Source: an uncultured Clostridia bacterium
GTDB taxonomy: Bacteria > Bacillota > Clostridia > Christensenellales > Aristaeellaceae
Reading direction: 5' to 3'
DNA length: 64,000 nt
Assembly: GCA_934636105.1 (NCBI GenBank)
Contig: CAKTZR010000002.1
Span: forward strand, 1-64,000
Shown: piece by piece, positions 9,469 to 16,923 of the stretch
Layout of the letters: each line of letters opens with the position of its first letter
Numbering within the stretch: the stretch's first letter is position 1
Made by a program: the position numbers and the translations under genes
The notes under the pieces: model-generated
What the model was told of the DNA's origin: nothing
Database searches by the model: none
The model's input: only the letters and a program-made list of their open reading frames with translations

Positions 9469-10362
9469 TTAATCTCCTTTTTCGTTTTTGATTTCATTGT
9501 TTGATAAGTCACCAAAGCCAAATTTGTAGCTGATTGCGTCCTTGGGGCATGCCTTCATGCACATGCCGCAGCGGATGCACTCCGTATGATTGGGCGATTT
9601 TGTGATATCCACATCCATCTTGCAGGCTCTTGCGCACGCCCCGCAGGATACGCATTTGCTCGTATCCACGCGCATCTGGAAAAGCGACACCTTATTGAGC
9701 AGCGCATAAAACGCGCCCAGCGGGCAGAGCCACTTGCAGAAGGGGCGATACATAAACACACTGCCCAGAACAACCGCCAGCAGCACACAGCTTTTCCACG
9801 TGAACAGCTTGCCCAGCGCGGCGCGGATGCCCGCGTTCGTCAGGGACAGAGGAATCGCGCCCTCCAGCACGCCCTGCGGGCAGAGATATTTGCAAAAGAA
9901 CGGATCGCCCATGCCGAGCTGATTGGTCACGAGCATCGGCAGCAAAACCACCATCACCAGCAGAACGACGTATTTCAGATAGCGCAGCGGTTTTAATTTT
10001 TTCGTCGAAACCTTGGGCGAGGGAATCTTATGCAGCAGCTCCTGAAACCACCCGAAGGGGCAGAGGAACCCGCAGATGAAGCGCCCCAACAGCACGCCGA
10101 TCAGAATCAGGATGCCGGTGATGTAGTAGGAAAATTTGAATTTCGACGAGCCGACGACCGCCTGAAACGCGCCGATGGGACACGCGCCCGCCGCGCCGGG
10201 ACACGAATAGCAGTTCAGCCCCGGCACGCAGACATATTTCCCCGCGCCCTGATACAGCGCCCCCTTTTTGAAATTCGGCAGGTGGATATTGGTCAGCAGC
10301 GCGGCGCATCCCTGTATCCATCCGCGGAAGCGGGCGAGAATATGCGTTTTTTTCTTATCCAA
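9469..10362 (-). CDS. Membrane 4Fe-4S polyferredoxin (NapH/YccM-like)
   Basis: About 297 residues with five or so membrane helices. Two membrane-embedded motifs, CGFLCPFGWFQ and CKWLCPLGAF, and two classical [4Fe-4S] motifs at the C-terminus (CVSCGACARACKMD and CIRCGMCMKACPKD) are visible, as in NapH/YccM/RdxA-type membrane electron carriers. An N-terminal Cys-rich stretch (CVPGLNCYSCPGAAGACPIG) is also characteristic of this clostridial subfamily. I set the start at TTG 10362, ten bases after GGAG; an upstream GTG at 10371 is an alternative. It overlaps the end of the CXXC gene and lies four bases before the TlpA gene, so the three form one operon. It probably passes electrons across the membrane to the TlpA-like lipoprotein. 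Confidence 0.88.
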   Translation of the reverse strand: MDKKKTHILARFRGWIQGCAALLTNIHLPNFKKGALYQGAGKYVCVPGLNCYSCPGAAGACPIGAFQAVVGSSKFKFSYYITGILILIGVLLGRFICGFLCPFGWFQELLHKIPSPKVSTKKLKPLRYLKYVVLLVMVVLLPMLVTNQLGMGDPFFCKYLCPQGVLEGAIPLSLTNAGIRAALGKLFTWKSCVLLAVVLGSVFMYRPFCKWLCPLGAFYALLNKVSLFQMRVDTSKCVSCGACARACKMDVDITKSPNHTECIRCGMCMKACPKDAISYKFGFGDLSNNEIKNEKGD

Positions 10363-10498
10363 TGCCAACACACTCCATGCACAGGCGAATCGCCTTTGAG
10401 AAAACCGTATCCGCTTCTCCGCGCCAAGCGCCGAAGCCGATCATCAGTACCGCTGCCGCCAGCAAAACGGATTGCAGCAGCCTTTTTCTTTGAACCAT
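10355..10498 (-). CDS. 47-residue CXXC protein, CD1871A-like
   Basis: A very short gene with AGGAGG upstream of ATG 10498. The product has a basic N-terminus (MVQRKRLL), one hydrophobic helix (about residues 7-24), the tripeptide RGE, and the C-terminal motif CMECVGIG. This matches the small CD1871A-type CXXC proteins that accompany polyferredoxin/TlpA genes in clostridia. It is the first gene of the minus-strand operon and its 3' end overlaps the start of the polyferredoxin gene. It probably spans the membrane once; the two cysteines could bind metal or take part in disulfide exchange. The family name is from memory of the pattern. Confidence 0.78.
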   Translation of the reverse strand: MVQRKRLLQSVLLAAAVLMIGFGAWRGEADTVFSKAIRLCMECVGIG

Positions 10499-10590
10499 CG
10501 TTTTCCTCCTGTCGCTTTGATGGCATCAGTATAGACCACGGAGGTTAAAATCTCTGCTAAGAAAAACTTTACGCAGAACTTATTTCCGTC

Positions 10591-10599
10591 TGCTATAAT
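10591..10599 (+). promoter_or_regulatory. Extended -10 promoter upstream of the response regulator
   Basis: TGCTATAAT is a perfect extended -10 element located 142 bases before the response regulator start in the gap between the divergent redox operon and the two-component genes. No good -35 is visible at the usual distance, which fits an activator-dependent or extended -10 promoter. Confidence 0.5.
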
Positions 10600-10740
10600 A
10601 GATGAAGCAGGGAAAGCGTTTGGAGCCGAGTCTGCGTGCATGTGCGTCAAGGTTTTAAACAGCATGCTTTTTCATGCGCGGTCAGTCGGTCTTAACGCGC
10701 TTTCCTATTAAAAAAAAGCAAAAACAAGATGGAGGAGCCT

Positions 10741-11418
10741 ATGCGTCTTTTAGTCGTGGAAGATGAACGTTCTCTGCGAGAGGATATTGCAAAAAAACTG
10801 CGGCTATCCGGATATGAGGTAGACGCCTGCGAGGATGGCGAAGAAGCCCTTGAAATTCTGGCGTCCGAGCAATACGATTTGATTCTGCTGGATTTGAATC
10901 TGCCCAAGGTGGACGGAATGACCGTTCTGCGCACGCTTCGGGAAAGCGACCTCGAAACCCGCGTCCTGATTCTTTCCGCACGCAGTGAGATTTCGGATAA
11001 GGTGGACGGACTGGACGCCGGCGCGAACGACTATCTCTCCAAGCCTTTTCATCTTGCGGAGCTTGAGGCGCGCGTGCGCAGTCTGACCCGCCGCCAATTC
11101 ATCCAGCGGGATATCTGCCTGCGCTGCGGGCGGATTTCCTTTGACACAAAGAGCCGAATCGCCTCCGTTGACGGACAGCTTCTCGCCCTGACCCGCAAAG
11201 AAAGCGGCGTATTGGAATACCTGCTTCTGCATCAGGGGCGTCCGATCAGCCAGGAGGAATTGATGGAGCATGTCTGGGACGGAAGCGTGGACAGCTTCAG
11301 CAACTCCATTCGCGTACACATGTCCGCTCTGCGGAAAAAGCTGAGGGCGGCGTTGGGATATGACCCCATCTGCAACCGCATCGGCGAAGGATATGAAATC
11401 AAAGGGGAAGCGCGATGA
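10741..11418 (+). CDS. OmpR/PhoB-family response regulator
   Basis: A 225-residue DNA-binding response regulator. The start MRLLVVEDERSLRED at 10741 follows GGAGG by five bases. The receiver domain shows the acidic pair ED, the phosphoacceptor in LILLDLNLPKVDG (Asp near 51), the conserved Ser/Thr in LSARSE and the Lys in YLSKPF. A winged-helix effector domain covers about residues 125-222, ending RIGEGYEI. It overlaps the histidine kinase gene by four bases (ATGA), so they are co-translated. It is divergent from the TlpA/polyferredoxin/CXXC operon, which is therefore the likely target. Confidence 0.93.
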   Translation: MRLLVVEDERSLREDIAKKLRLSGYEVDACEDGEEALEILASEQYDLILLDLNLPKVDGMTVLRTLRESDLETRVLILSARSEISDKVDGLDAGANDYLSKPFHLAELEARVRSLTRRQFIQRDICLRCGRISFDTKSRIASVDGQLLALTRKESGVLEYLLLHQGRPISQEELMEHVWDGSVDSFSNSIRVHMSALRKKLRAALGYDPICNRIGEGYEIKGEAR

Positions 11419-12563
11419 AACGATTATCACTTCAATGGAGAATGACGCTCCTGACCGCCCTGCTGATTGCCGGCGCCTGCATCTGTCTGAATCTGCTGCT
11501 GTACCGCTCCGGCGCAACCGGCATGGATTCCCTGAACGGCTATATCATACAGTATCAGCTGGGCGACGCGGAAGGCTTAGCCATCGAGATTCCGGATGCG
11601 CAGATGACGGATTTCATCCATCACTTTTCGCAGGAAGTCGATGACGCCAAGGTGCTTTACGGACACAACGGCTGGGTGATTACTTCCGTCGTGACGCTGC
11701 TCAGCGCGGCCATCGCCTACTTTGTCAGCGGCAGAGCTTTAAAGCCGCTGAAGCAGCTCTCCCGGCAGACGGAAAAAATCAATCAGGACAGCATCGCAAG
11801 CCTCCGCTTGGACGAGGACACCGTTCAGGAGTTTCAGCAGTTAAGCCAGTCCGTGAACCATATGCTCGACCGTCTGGCGCAGTCCTTTGACTTGCAGCGT
11901 CAGTTCGCGGGCAACGCCGCCCACGAGCTGCGCACGCCCTTAGCCATCCTGCAAACCAAGCTGGAGCTGTTTGCCGAGGAGCATCCCGATATGAATCCCG
12001 AAACAGCGGAGCTGGTCGGGACGCTGCTGGAACAAATCAACCGATTGACGGCACTCGTTCGAACCCTGCTGGAAATGAGCAATCTGGTCTCCGTTCCCCG
12101 CTCGGATCACATCGAGCTTGCGCCGCTTCTGGACGAAATCCTCGCGGATTTAACGCCGCTGGCGCAGAAAAACGGCATCTCGCTCGGCGCACAGTGCGAT
12201 GATATCAGCATCGTGGGAAGCGACGCTCTGATTTACCGCCTGCTGTTTAATCTGATTGAAAACGGCATCAAATACAATCGTCCGAACGGCTCCGTTTCCG
12301 TTGCCGTTCATCAGGAAGCGAATCAGGTGAGCCTGCGCGTTTCCGATACGGGCTTCGGCATATCGCAGGAATATCGGGACAGCATTTTTCAGCCGTTCTT
12401 TCGGGTGGATAAATCCAGAAGCCGGAAAATGGGCGGCGTCGGCTTGGGGCTTGCGCTTGTTCGGGAAATCGCCGTCCTGCACGGCGGGTCGGTAACGGTG
12501 GAAGCCAGCTCCAATCAGGGGACGACCTTTCTTCTGGTTCTTCCGGTGGAGCAGGAGGGGTGA
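11415..12563 (+). CDS. Sensor histidine kinase
   Basis: A 382-residue membrane sensor kinase. Two membrane helices (about residues 12-32 and 88-108) enclose a small extracytoplasmic domain of about 55 residues. A HAMP linker follows, then a HisKA domain with the H-box NAAHELRTPLAIL (about residue 170) and a HATPase domain with N-box NLIENGIKYN, G1 box DTGFGI and G2 box GGVGLGLAL. It pairs with the response regulator encoded just upstream. The signal is unknown; because the adjacent divergent operon is a transmembrane thiol/electron system, a redox or envelope stress signal is a reasonable guess but is not shown by the sequence. Confidence 0.92.
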   Translation: MKRLSLQWRMTLLTALLIAGACICLNLLLYRSGATGMDSLNGYIIQYQLGDAEGLAIEIPDAQMTDFIHHFSQEVDDAKVLYGHNGWVITSVVTLLSAAIAYFVSGRALKPLKQLSRQTEKINQDSIASLRLDEDTVQEFQQLSQSVNHMLDRLAQSFDLQRQFAGNAAHELRTPLAILQTKLELFAEEHPDMNPETAELVGTLLEQINRLTALVRTLLEMSNLVSVPRSDHIELAPLLDEILADLTPLAQKNGISLGAQCDDISIVGSDALIYRLLFNLIENGIKYNRPNGSVSVAVHQEANQVSLRVSDTGFGISQEYRDSIFQPFFRVDKSRSRKMGGVGLGLALVREIAVLHGGSVTVEASSNQGTTFLLVLPVEQEG

Positions 12564-12723
12564 CCAAACGCCTTCTTCACTTTGCAGCGGTTTGAGCAGC
12601 ATTTTCCGTTAAAAAACAGCAGACAAAAAAGCGGGCTGCACCTGCCTCAGCTCGTTGACATAAGCAAACTTAACTTGAATAGCAAAATCAAGAAATTCAG
12701 CTATTCTTTCATTCGCGGAAAGG

Positions 12724-12758
12724 GCTATTCTCCCTCCTTCGGGGGCGAATAGCTTTTT
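12724..12758 (+). terminator. Rho-independent terminator after the two-component genes
   Basis: GCTATTC and GAATAGC form the outer stem with an inner CCC/GGG stem and a TTCG-type loop, followed by TTTTT on the plus strand. The 346-base gap from 12564 to 12909 contains this terminator, a copy of the 96-bp repeat, a partial extra copy of its hairpin near 12626, and the topB terminator; no gene is visible in it. Confidence 0.8.
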
Positions 12759-12773
12759 GTCTACAGTCTGAAT

Positions 12774-12868
12774 CGGGCTGCGCCCGCCTTCACCTCCGCC
12801 GAAGTCCGCCACGCATCAAGCTCCTGCTCATGCGGGCGATTTTACGCAATTTCCTATACGTTAAAAAA
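12774..12868. repeat. Third, diverged copy of the 96-bp repeat
   Basis: GGGCTGCGCCCGCCTTCACC and the following bases match the units at 8367-8558 with scattered substitutions and end in the same TTAAAAAA. It has the same orientation as those units, so the redox cargo at 8.6-12.6 kb lies between direct repeats. Confidence 0.8.
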
Positions 12869-12892
12869 TCGGCATGAACGCTCACGCCGATT
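12863..12892 (-). terminator. Rho-independent terminator of topB
   Basis: On the minus strand AATCGGC...GCCGATT forms a stem with inner TGA/TCA pairing, followed by TTTTTT. It lies 18 bases after the topB stop. Confidence 0.75.
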
Positions 12893-12909
12893 AATTACAT
12901 TTCAGTCTC

Positions 12910-15093
12910 TCATTTCACATTGCTATTGGGCAAAATAATTCTAAACGCATTTTTCGTATTCTGGATTACAAATTTGGAGGATAAACATCCACAAGTCTTT
13001 ACAGCCCTTCGACTATCCATTTCATTTTTTTCAATGAATTTCAACTGATAAAGCACCTTCTTCAAATTCGGATTTCTACACGTTGACGTGCTCAGCATCC
13101 GTTCGCCAATCGCCGCGAACTCCATTCTATCCGAATATACGCGAATCAGTGCTTCGACCACGCCTTTGTTGACGCTCTGCCCGATCTGCGCAAAAAAGCG
13201 GTTGTCCTTCCAGATGCCAAATCGACAGATACGGCTTTCGCAGAAAAAGCCCTTCGCCGTTTCCGTCACGGTCGCGCCACAGCAGGGGCATGTGCCAACA
13301 GACGTTCTGTCAGACGGAAAGAGCTTCTGCGCGTCCGGCACGGGCTGAGCACTCTGCACCAGCTCCGTTACCATCCGCACAATATCGTCCATGAATCCCG
13401 CTGCTTCTTCCTGCCCATGCTCAATCCGTTTGAGCCGCTGTTCCCACTGCGCGGTCATCATCGGGGAACGCAGATTTTCCGGCAAAACCGCAATCAGAGC
13501 CGCCGCTTTTTCGGTCGGATAGAGTAACTTCGCCTTTTGTTCGCCCTTGCGCACGACAAATCCCACATCGACCAGCTTTTCCAGCGTTCCCGCGCGGGTT
13601 GCAGGCGTTCCAAGCCCTTTGCGCTCGGCATCCTCCGGCGCGTCTTTCGCGCCTGCCGTTTCCATCGCCGCCAGCAGCGTATCCTCGGTGTAGCGCTTCG
13701 GCGGGGTCGTCTGTCCCTCGCGGAGCGTCGCTACGACAGGTCCGACCATCTGTCCGATTTCAAGCGGCGGGATGGGGTATTCCTGCTCTTTCCGCTCTCT
13801 GCTGCCCAAGCTCCCGCGAAATGTTTCTTCAAACACCTTGTAGCCCATCTGCCGCACAGTGCTTCCCTTTGCCGTAAAATCATGTCCTTCGCAGTCCAGC
13901 GTCACCGTCACTTCATCCGTTTCGCATGGTTCGCCCGTCGCCGCAAGCAGACGCACCGCCAGCAGGGTTAAAATGCTGCGCTCGCCCATCGGAAGCTGTG
14001 CCAGTGCTTCCCGCGTCATGTTCTGCGTCGGTATAATCGCGTGATGGTCGCTCACCTTTTCGTCGCGGATAACCTGCTGTGTGTGAACTGCCAGCGGCAG
14101 ACCGCTTGAAAACGGCAATACCTGCGCCACACACTCGATGAGTGCGGGCAGCCTGTCCCGCAGATCATGCGTCAGGAATCGGCTGTCCGTTCTCGGATAC
14201 GTCGCCAGTTTCTTTTCGTAAAGCGTCTGCGCGTAATCGAGCGTCTGCTGCGCCGTATAACCGTAAATTCTGTTCGCGTCCCGCTGCAACGCGGTCAGGT
14301 CATAGAGCTTGGGCGGCTTCTCCTTCTTCTGCCTGCGCTCAATCTGCTTGACCGCAGCCTTTTGGCAATGGCAGGAGGCTCGAATCCGTTCCGCTTCTTC
14401 GCGCGTTTTTATCCTTCCGCTCTGCGCCGGAAAGCCGCAGCTGAGCTGCACCGTATAAAAACGCTCGACCTGAAACGCCGCAATCTCTTTTTCCCGCTGC
14501 ACCACCATCGCCAGCGTCGGGGTCATGACGCGCCCGACATTGAGCTTTGTTCCGTAGAGCCGGGAATACAGCCGCGTTCCGTTGATGCCCACCAGCCAGT
14601 CCGCCCGCGCGCGGCACAGCGCCGCCCGATACAGCGCGTCGTAGGCGCTGCCCGGCTTGAGCGCCTGAAAGCCTGCGCGGATGGCACTTTCCTCAAGCGA
14701 AGAAATCCAGAGCCGCTTGACGGGCTTGGTGCAGCCCGTCTTTTCATACGCCATTCTGAAAATCAGCTCTCCCTCGCGCCCCGCATCCGTCGCGCACACC
14801 ACTTCGTCCACATCTGTTCGATTCATCAAGTCTTTCAGCACGGCAAACTGCTTCTTTGTCCCGTCGCTGACCACGCTCTCCCATGCGCTCGGCACAATCG
14901 GCAGATCCTCCCGCCGCCACTTCGCATAGCGTGCATCATAGATTTCCGGCGGGGCAAGCTCGATCAGATGCCCGATGCACCAGCTGACAATGTCGTTCTC
15001 GCCCTGCAAATATCCGTTTTTCTTCTGGTCTGCGCCCAATACGGCGGCAATGCTCTGCGCCACGCTGGGCTTTTCTGCAAGAATCACTCGCAT
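12910..15093 (-). CDS. topB: DNA topoisomerase III
   Basis: A 727-residue type IA topoisomerase typical of conjugative elements. It starts MRVILAEKPSVAQ at 15093, eight bases after GGAGG, with the TOPRIM domain first (DAGREGELIFR near residue 100). The active-site tyrosine lies in the TYPRTDSRFL stretch near residue 310. A C-terminal zinc ribbon shows CPCCGA and a second Cys pair around residues 625-650. It relaxes supercoils and can decatenate DNA during transfer. The last 60 or so residues (after GERMLST) do not resemble the usual C-terminus and may be replaced sequence. A terminator-like hairpin separates it from the CD1107-type gene upstream. Confidence 0.93.
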   Translation of the reverse strand: MRVILAEKPSVAQSIAAVLGADQKKNGYLQGENDIVSWCIGHLIELAPPEIYDARYAKWRREDLPIVPSAWESVVSDGTKKQFAVLKDLMNRTDVDEVVCATDAGREGELIFRMAYEKTGCTKPVKRLWISSLEESAIRAGFQALKPGSAYDALYRAALCRARADWLVGINGTRLYSRLYGTKLNVGRVMTPTLAMVVQREKEIAAFQVERFYTVQLSCGFPAQSGRIKTREEAERIRASCHCQKAAVKQIERRQKKEKPPKLYDLTALQRDANRIYGYTAQQTLDYAQTLYEKKLATYPRTDSRFLTHDLRDRLPALIECVAQVLPFSSGLPLAVHTQQVIRDEKVSDHHAIIPTQNMTREALAQLPMGERSILTLLAVRLLAATGEPCETDEVTVTLDCEGHDFTAKGSTVRQMGYKVFEETFRGSLGSRERKEQEYPIPPLEIGQMVGPVVATLREGQTTPPKRYTEDTLLAAMETAGAKDAPEDAERKGLGTPATRAGTLEKLVDVGFVVRKGEQKAKLLYPTEKAAALIAVLPENLRSPMMTAQWEQRLKRIEHGQEEAAGFMDDIVRMVTELVQSAQPVPDAQKLFPSDRTSVGTCPCCGATVTETAKGFFCESRICRFGIWKDNRFFAQIGQSVNKGVVEALIRVYSDRMEFAAIGERMLSTSTCRNPNLKKVLYQLKFIEKNEMDSRRAVKTCGCLSSKFVIQNTKNAFRIILPNSNVK

Positions 15094-15113
15094 CCGGTTA
15101 TCCTCCATTTCAG

Positions 15114-15148
15114 AAAAAAGCAGGCGGGCAGCTTCTCGCCGCCCGCCG
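15114..15148 (-). terminator. Probable terminator after the CD1107-type gene
   Basis: On the minus strand GGCGGGC...GCCCGCC forms a strong stem, followed after TGC by TTTTTT. It lies eight bases past the stop of the surface-protein gene and upstream of topB, so topB may depend on readthrough or its own promoter. Confidence 0.6.
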
Positions 15149-15155
15149 CATGGTC

Positions 15156-16679
15156 TTATTCGTTCAAATCGTCATCCCTGGTTTCATCGTCCTCGTCATC
15201 CTCGTATTCGTCGTAGGACGGCTGGGGCTTGCTTTCTTTTTTCTTGCGCTGTTTTAAATACCAGAGCGCGCCGCCGCCCAAAATCGCCAGCATCAGTGTA
15301 CCGGCGACCACTGTGCCATTCTGTTTCGGTTCGGTTTCATCCGTCTGCACAGGTTCCTTCGTCGGGGTCGGCGTGGGCGCGGCAGTCGGCGTTGGAGTCG
15401 GCTTCTCGTCCTCGCTGAGCAGCGCCAGCAAATCCCTGTCATCAACCAGATTGAGGAAGTAGGTTTCGTAAATGTCCGCTTCTTCGTCAATCGGCTTGTC
15501 GTAGTCGATCACCAGATAATACGTCTGCCCGCTCTTGGTTTCCAGACTGATGAACTGCTTGTTCGTATGCGCAGAATACAGCACGTCGAGCATGTGCATA
15601 TTGCCGCTGCCCGTAAACGCCTGACCGGGACCGGTCTGGATGTATTCCGGCATGGCGGTCGGCACGAAGGTCGGCATCAGCGTCGGTACAATCGTAGGCA
15701 TAGCGGTCGGGATGAGCGTCGGCAGCGCGGTCGGCTGGCTCGTCACCTGACTGCCGCCCGATGTGCCGTTTCCAGAGCCGCTGCCGGAATTGCCCGGTTT
15801 CTGTGTCGGCTTGGCTGCCGGTCTGGGCGTGGCGGTCGGTACGGTTGTGGGCTTGCTCGTTGCCTGCCCGTAATACGGGTTTTTGAGCGTCACCGCTTCA
15901 GAAAAATTGCCCGCGCAGTCATAAGCGCGGACAACCAGCTTTTCATAGCTTTTCAGCGTTTCCACTTCATTAAAGTGGATATCCAGCTTCCCGCCGTCCA
16001 GCGTGGTAAACAGCAGTCCGTTGACCTGAATTCCCGCCACGCCGGAAAGGTCATCTTTGGCTTCGATATGCAGCGGTTCGCCGCTGATGCCCGCTGTCAC
16101 GGTCGGCGCGGTGCGGTCAAAGCACATGATCTTCACCGTTCCGTCGTGGTAACCGTCCTGCCGGTCGATGACGCGCACAGTGAGCGTTCCGTTGTCGTAT
16201 ACGTCAAGGTCAAAACTCCCGCTTTCAGCCTGTTCGGTCACGTCCATCCAACCTGTGCCGCCTGTGCTGACCTTCACCTGCTTGAAGCCCGTTCCGTTCT
16301 CGTCCGCGATGTCCACGCACGCCTGTGCCGAAGCCGTGTTGCGCCAGCCGGTCGGCGGCGTGATCTGCACGGTAAATTTCGCGTCCGCTGCCGGTTCTGC
16401 GGTCGGTTCATGCGTTGGCTCAACTGTTGGCTGTTCGCCGGGTGCTTGCGTCGGTTCTATCGTCGGCTGCTGCGTCGGCTTCACTTCCGGCTCATCCGGC
16501 GTTGCTTCCTGAAAATAGACGGGGTCATCCAGAATCACGCTGCCTTCAAAAGCGTTCAGGTCGATGTCCGTTTCCTCTGCCAGCGTTGCGCCCGCCGGGA
16601 AACCCACGACAAACGCTCCCACAATCAGCAGCAGGATTGCCGCCAGTGCCAGCATACAGGCTTGTTTCTCAAGTTTCAT
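15156..16679 (-). CDS. CD1107/DUF4366-type surface protein of a conjugative element
   Basis: A 507-residue exported protein. The start MKLEKQACML at 16679 follows GGAGG and a hydrophobic signal segment (about residues 5-30). It carries Thr/Pro-rich linkers (repeats of PTxxPT), two Ig-like regions (about 95-270), a second long PT-rich linker, the conserved block SGQTYYLVIDYDKP near residue 390, one C-terminal membrane helix (GTLMLAILGGGALWYL) and an acidic cytoplasmic tail. This is the layout of the CD1107 family (DUF4366) found beside VirB4-type conjugation genes. It probably acts at the cell surface in the mating channel. Its start overlaps the end of the DUF4315 gene. Confidence 0.82.
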   Translation of the reverse strand: MKLEKQACMLALAAILLLIVGAFVVGFPAGATLAEETDIDLNAFEGSVILDDPVYFQEATPDEPEVKPTQQPTIEPTQAPGEQPTVEPTHEPTAEPAADAKFTVQITPPTGWRNTASAQACVDIADENGTGFKQVKVSTGGTGWMDVTEQAESGSFDLDVYDNGTLTVRVIDRQDGYHDGTVKIMCFDRTAPTVTAGISGEPLHIEAKDDLSGVAGIQVNGLLFTTLDGGKLDIHFNEVETLKSYEKLVVRAYDCAGNFSEAVTLKNPYYGQATSKPTTVPTATPRPAAKPTQKPGNSGSGSGNGTSGGSQVTSQPTALPTLIPTAMPTIVPTLMPTFVPTAMPEYIQTGPGQAFTGSGNMHMLDVLYSAHTNKQFISLETKSGQTYYLVIDYDKPIDEEADIYETYFLNLVDDRDLLALLSEDEKPTPTPTAAPTPTPTKEPVQTDETEPKQNGTVVAGTLMLAILGGGALWYLKQRKKKESKPQPSYDEYEDDEDDETRDDDLNE

Positions 16680-16911
16680 CGTGCTTTTCCTCCTCATTTT
16701 CAAAAACGGGAGCCCCGCCCGCGCGACGCTCCTTCAAAAAGGCTTCCAGTTCCTCCGGCGTGAGCGAATAGCTGCGCACGGCGGCGACGATCTGCATGTT
16801 TTCCTCGTCCTGCACCATCTGCTCCAGCCTGTCCATATCCTTCTGCGCCTTTTCAAGACGCGCTTTCTTTTTATCCCGCAGCTGGCGGTATCGTTCCAGT
16901 TTCTTATTCAT
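16669..16911 (-). CDS. DUF4315 family protein
   Basis: An 80-residue, highly charged protein that is largely coiled coil (KLERYRQLRDKKKARLEKAQ), ending in a conserved TPEELEAFLKE motif. DUF4315 proteins are found almost only in Tn1549-like elements between the NlpC/P60 gene and the CD1107-type gene, exactly the position here. The GAGG ribosome site lies ten bases before ATG 16911. The gene overlaps the following CD1107-type gene by 11 bases. Function unknown. Confidence 0.82.
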   Translation of the reverse strand: MNKKLERYRQLRDKKKARLEKAQKDMDRLEQMVQDEENMQIVAAVRSYSLTPEELEAFLKERRAGGAPVFENEEEKHDET

Positions 16912-16923
16912 GCTGTTTATTCC

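Noticed and set aside
12609..12812. A 67-codon minus-strand frame between the kinase gene and topB
   Set aside because: It crosses the two-component terminator and the 96-bp repeat, has no ribosome site, and its composition follows the repeat sequence.
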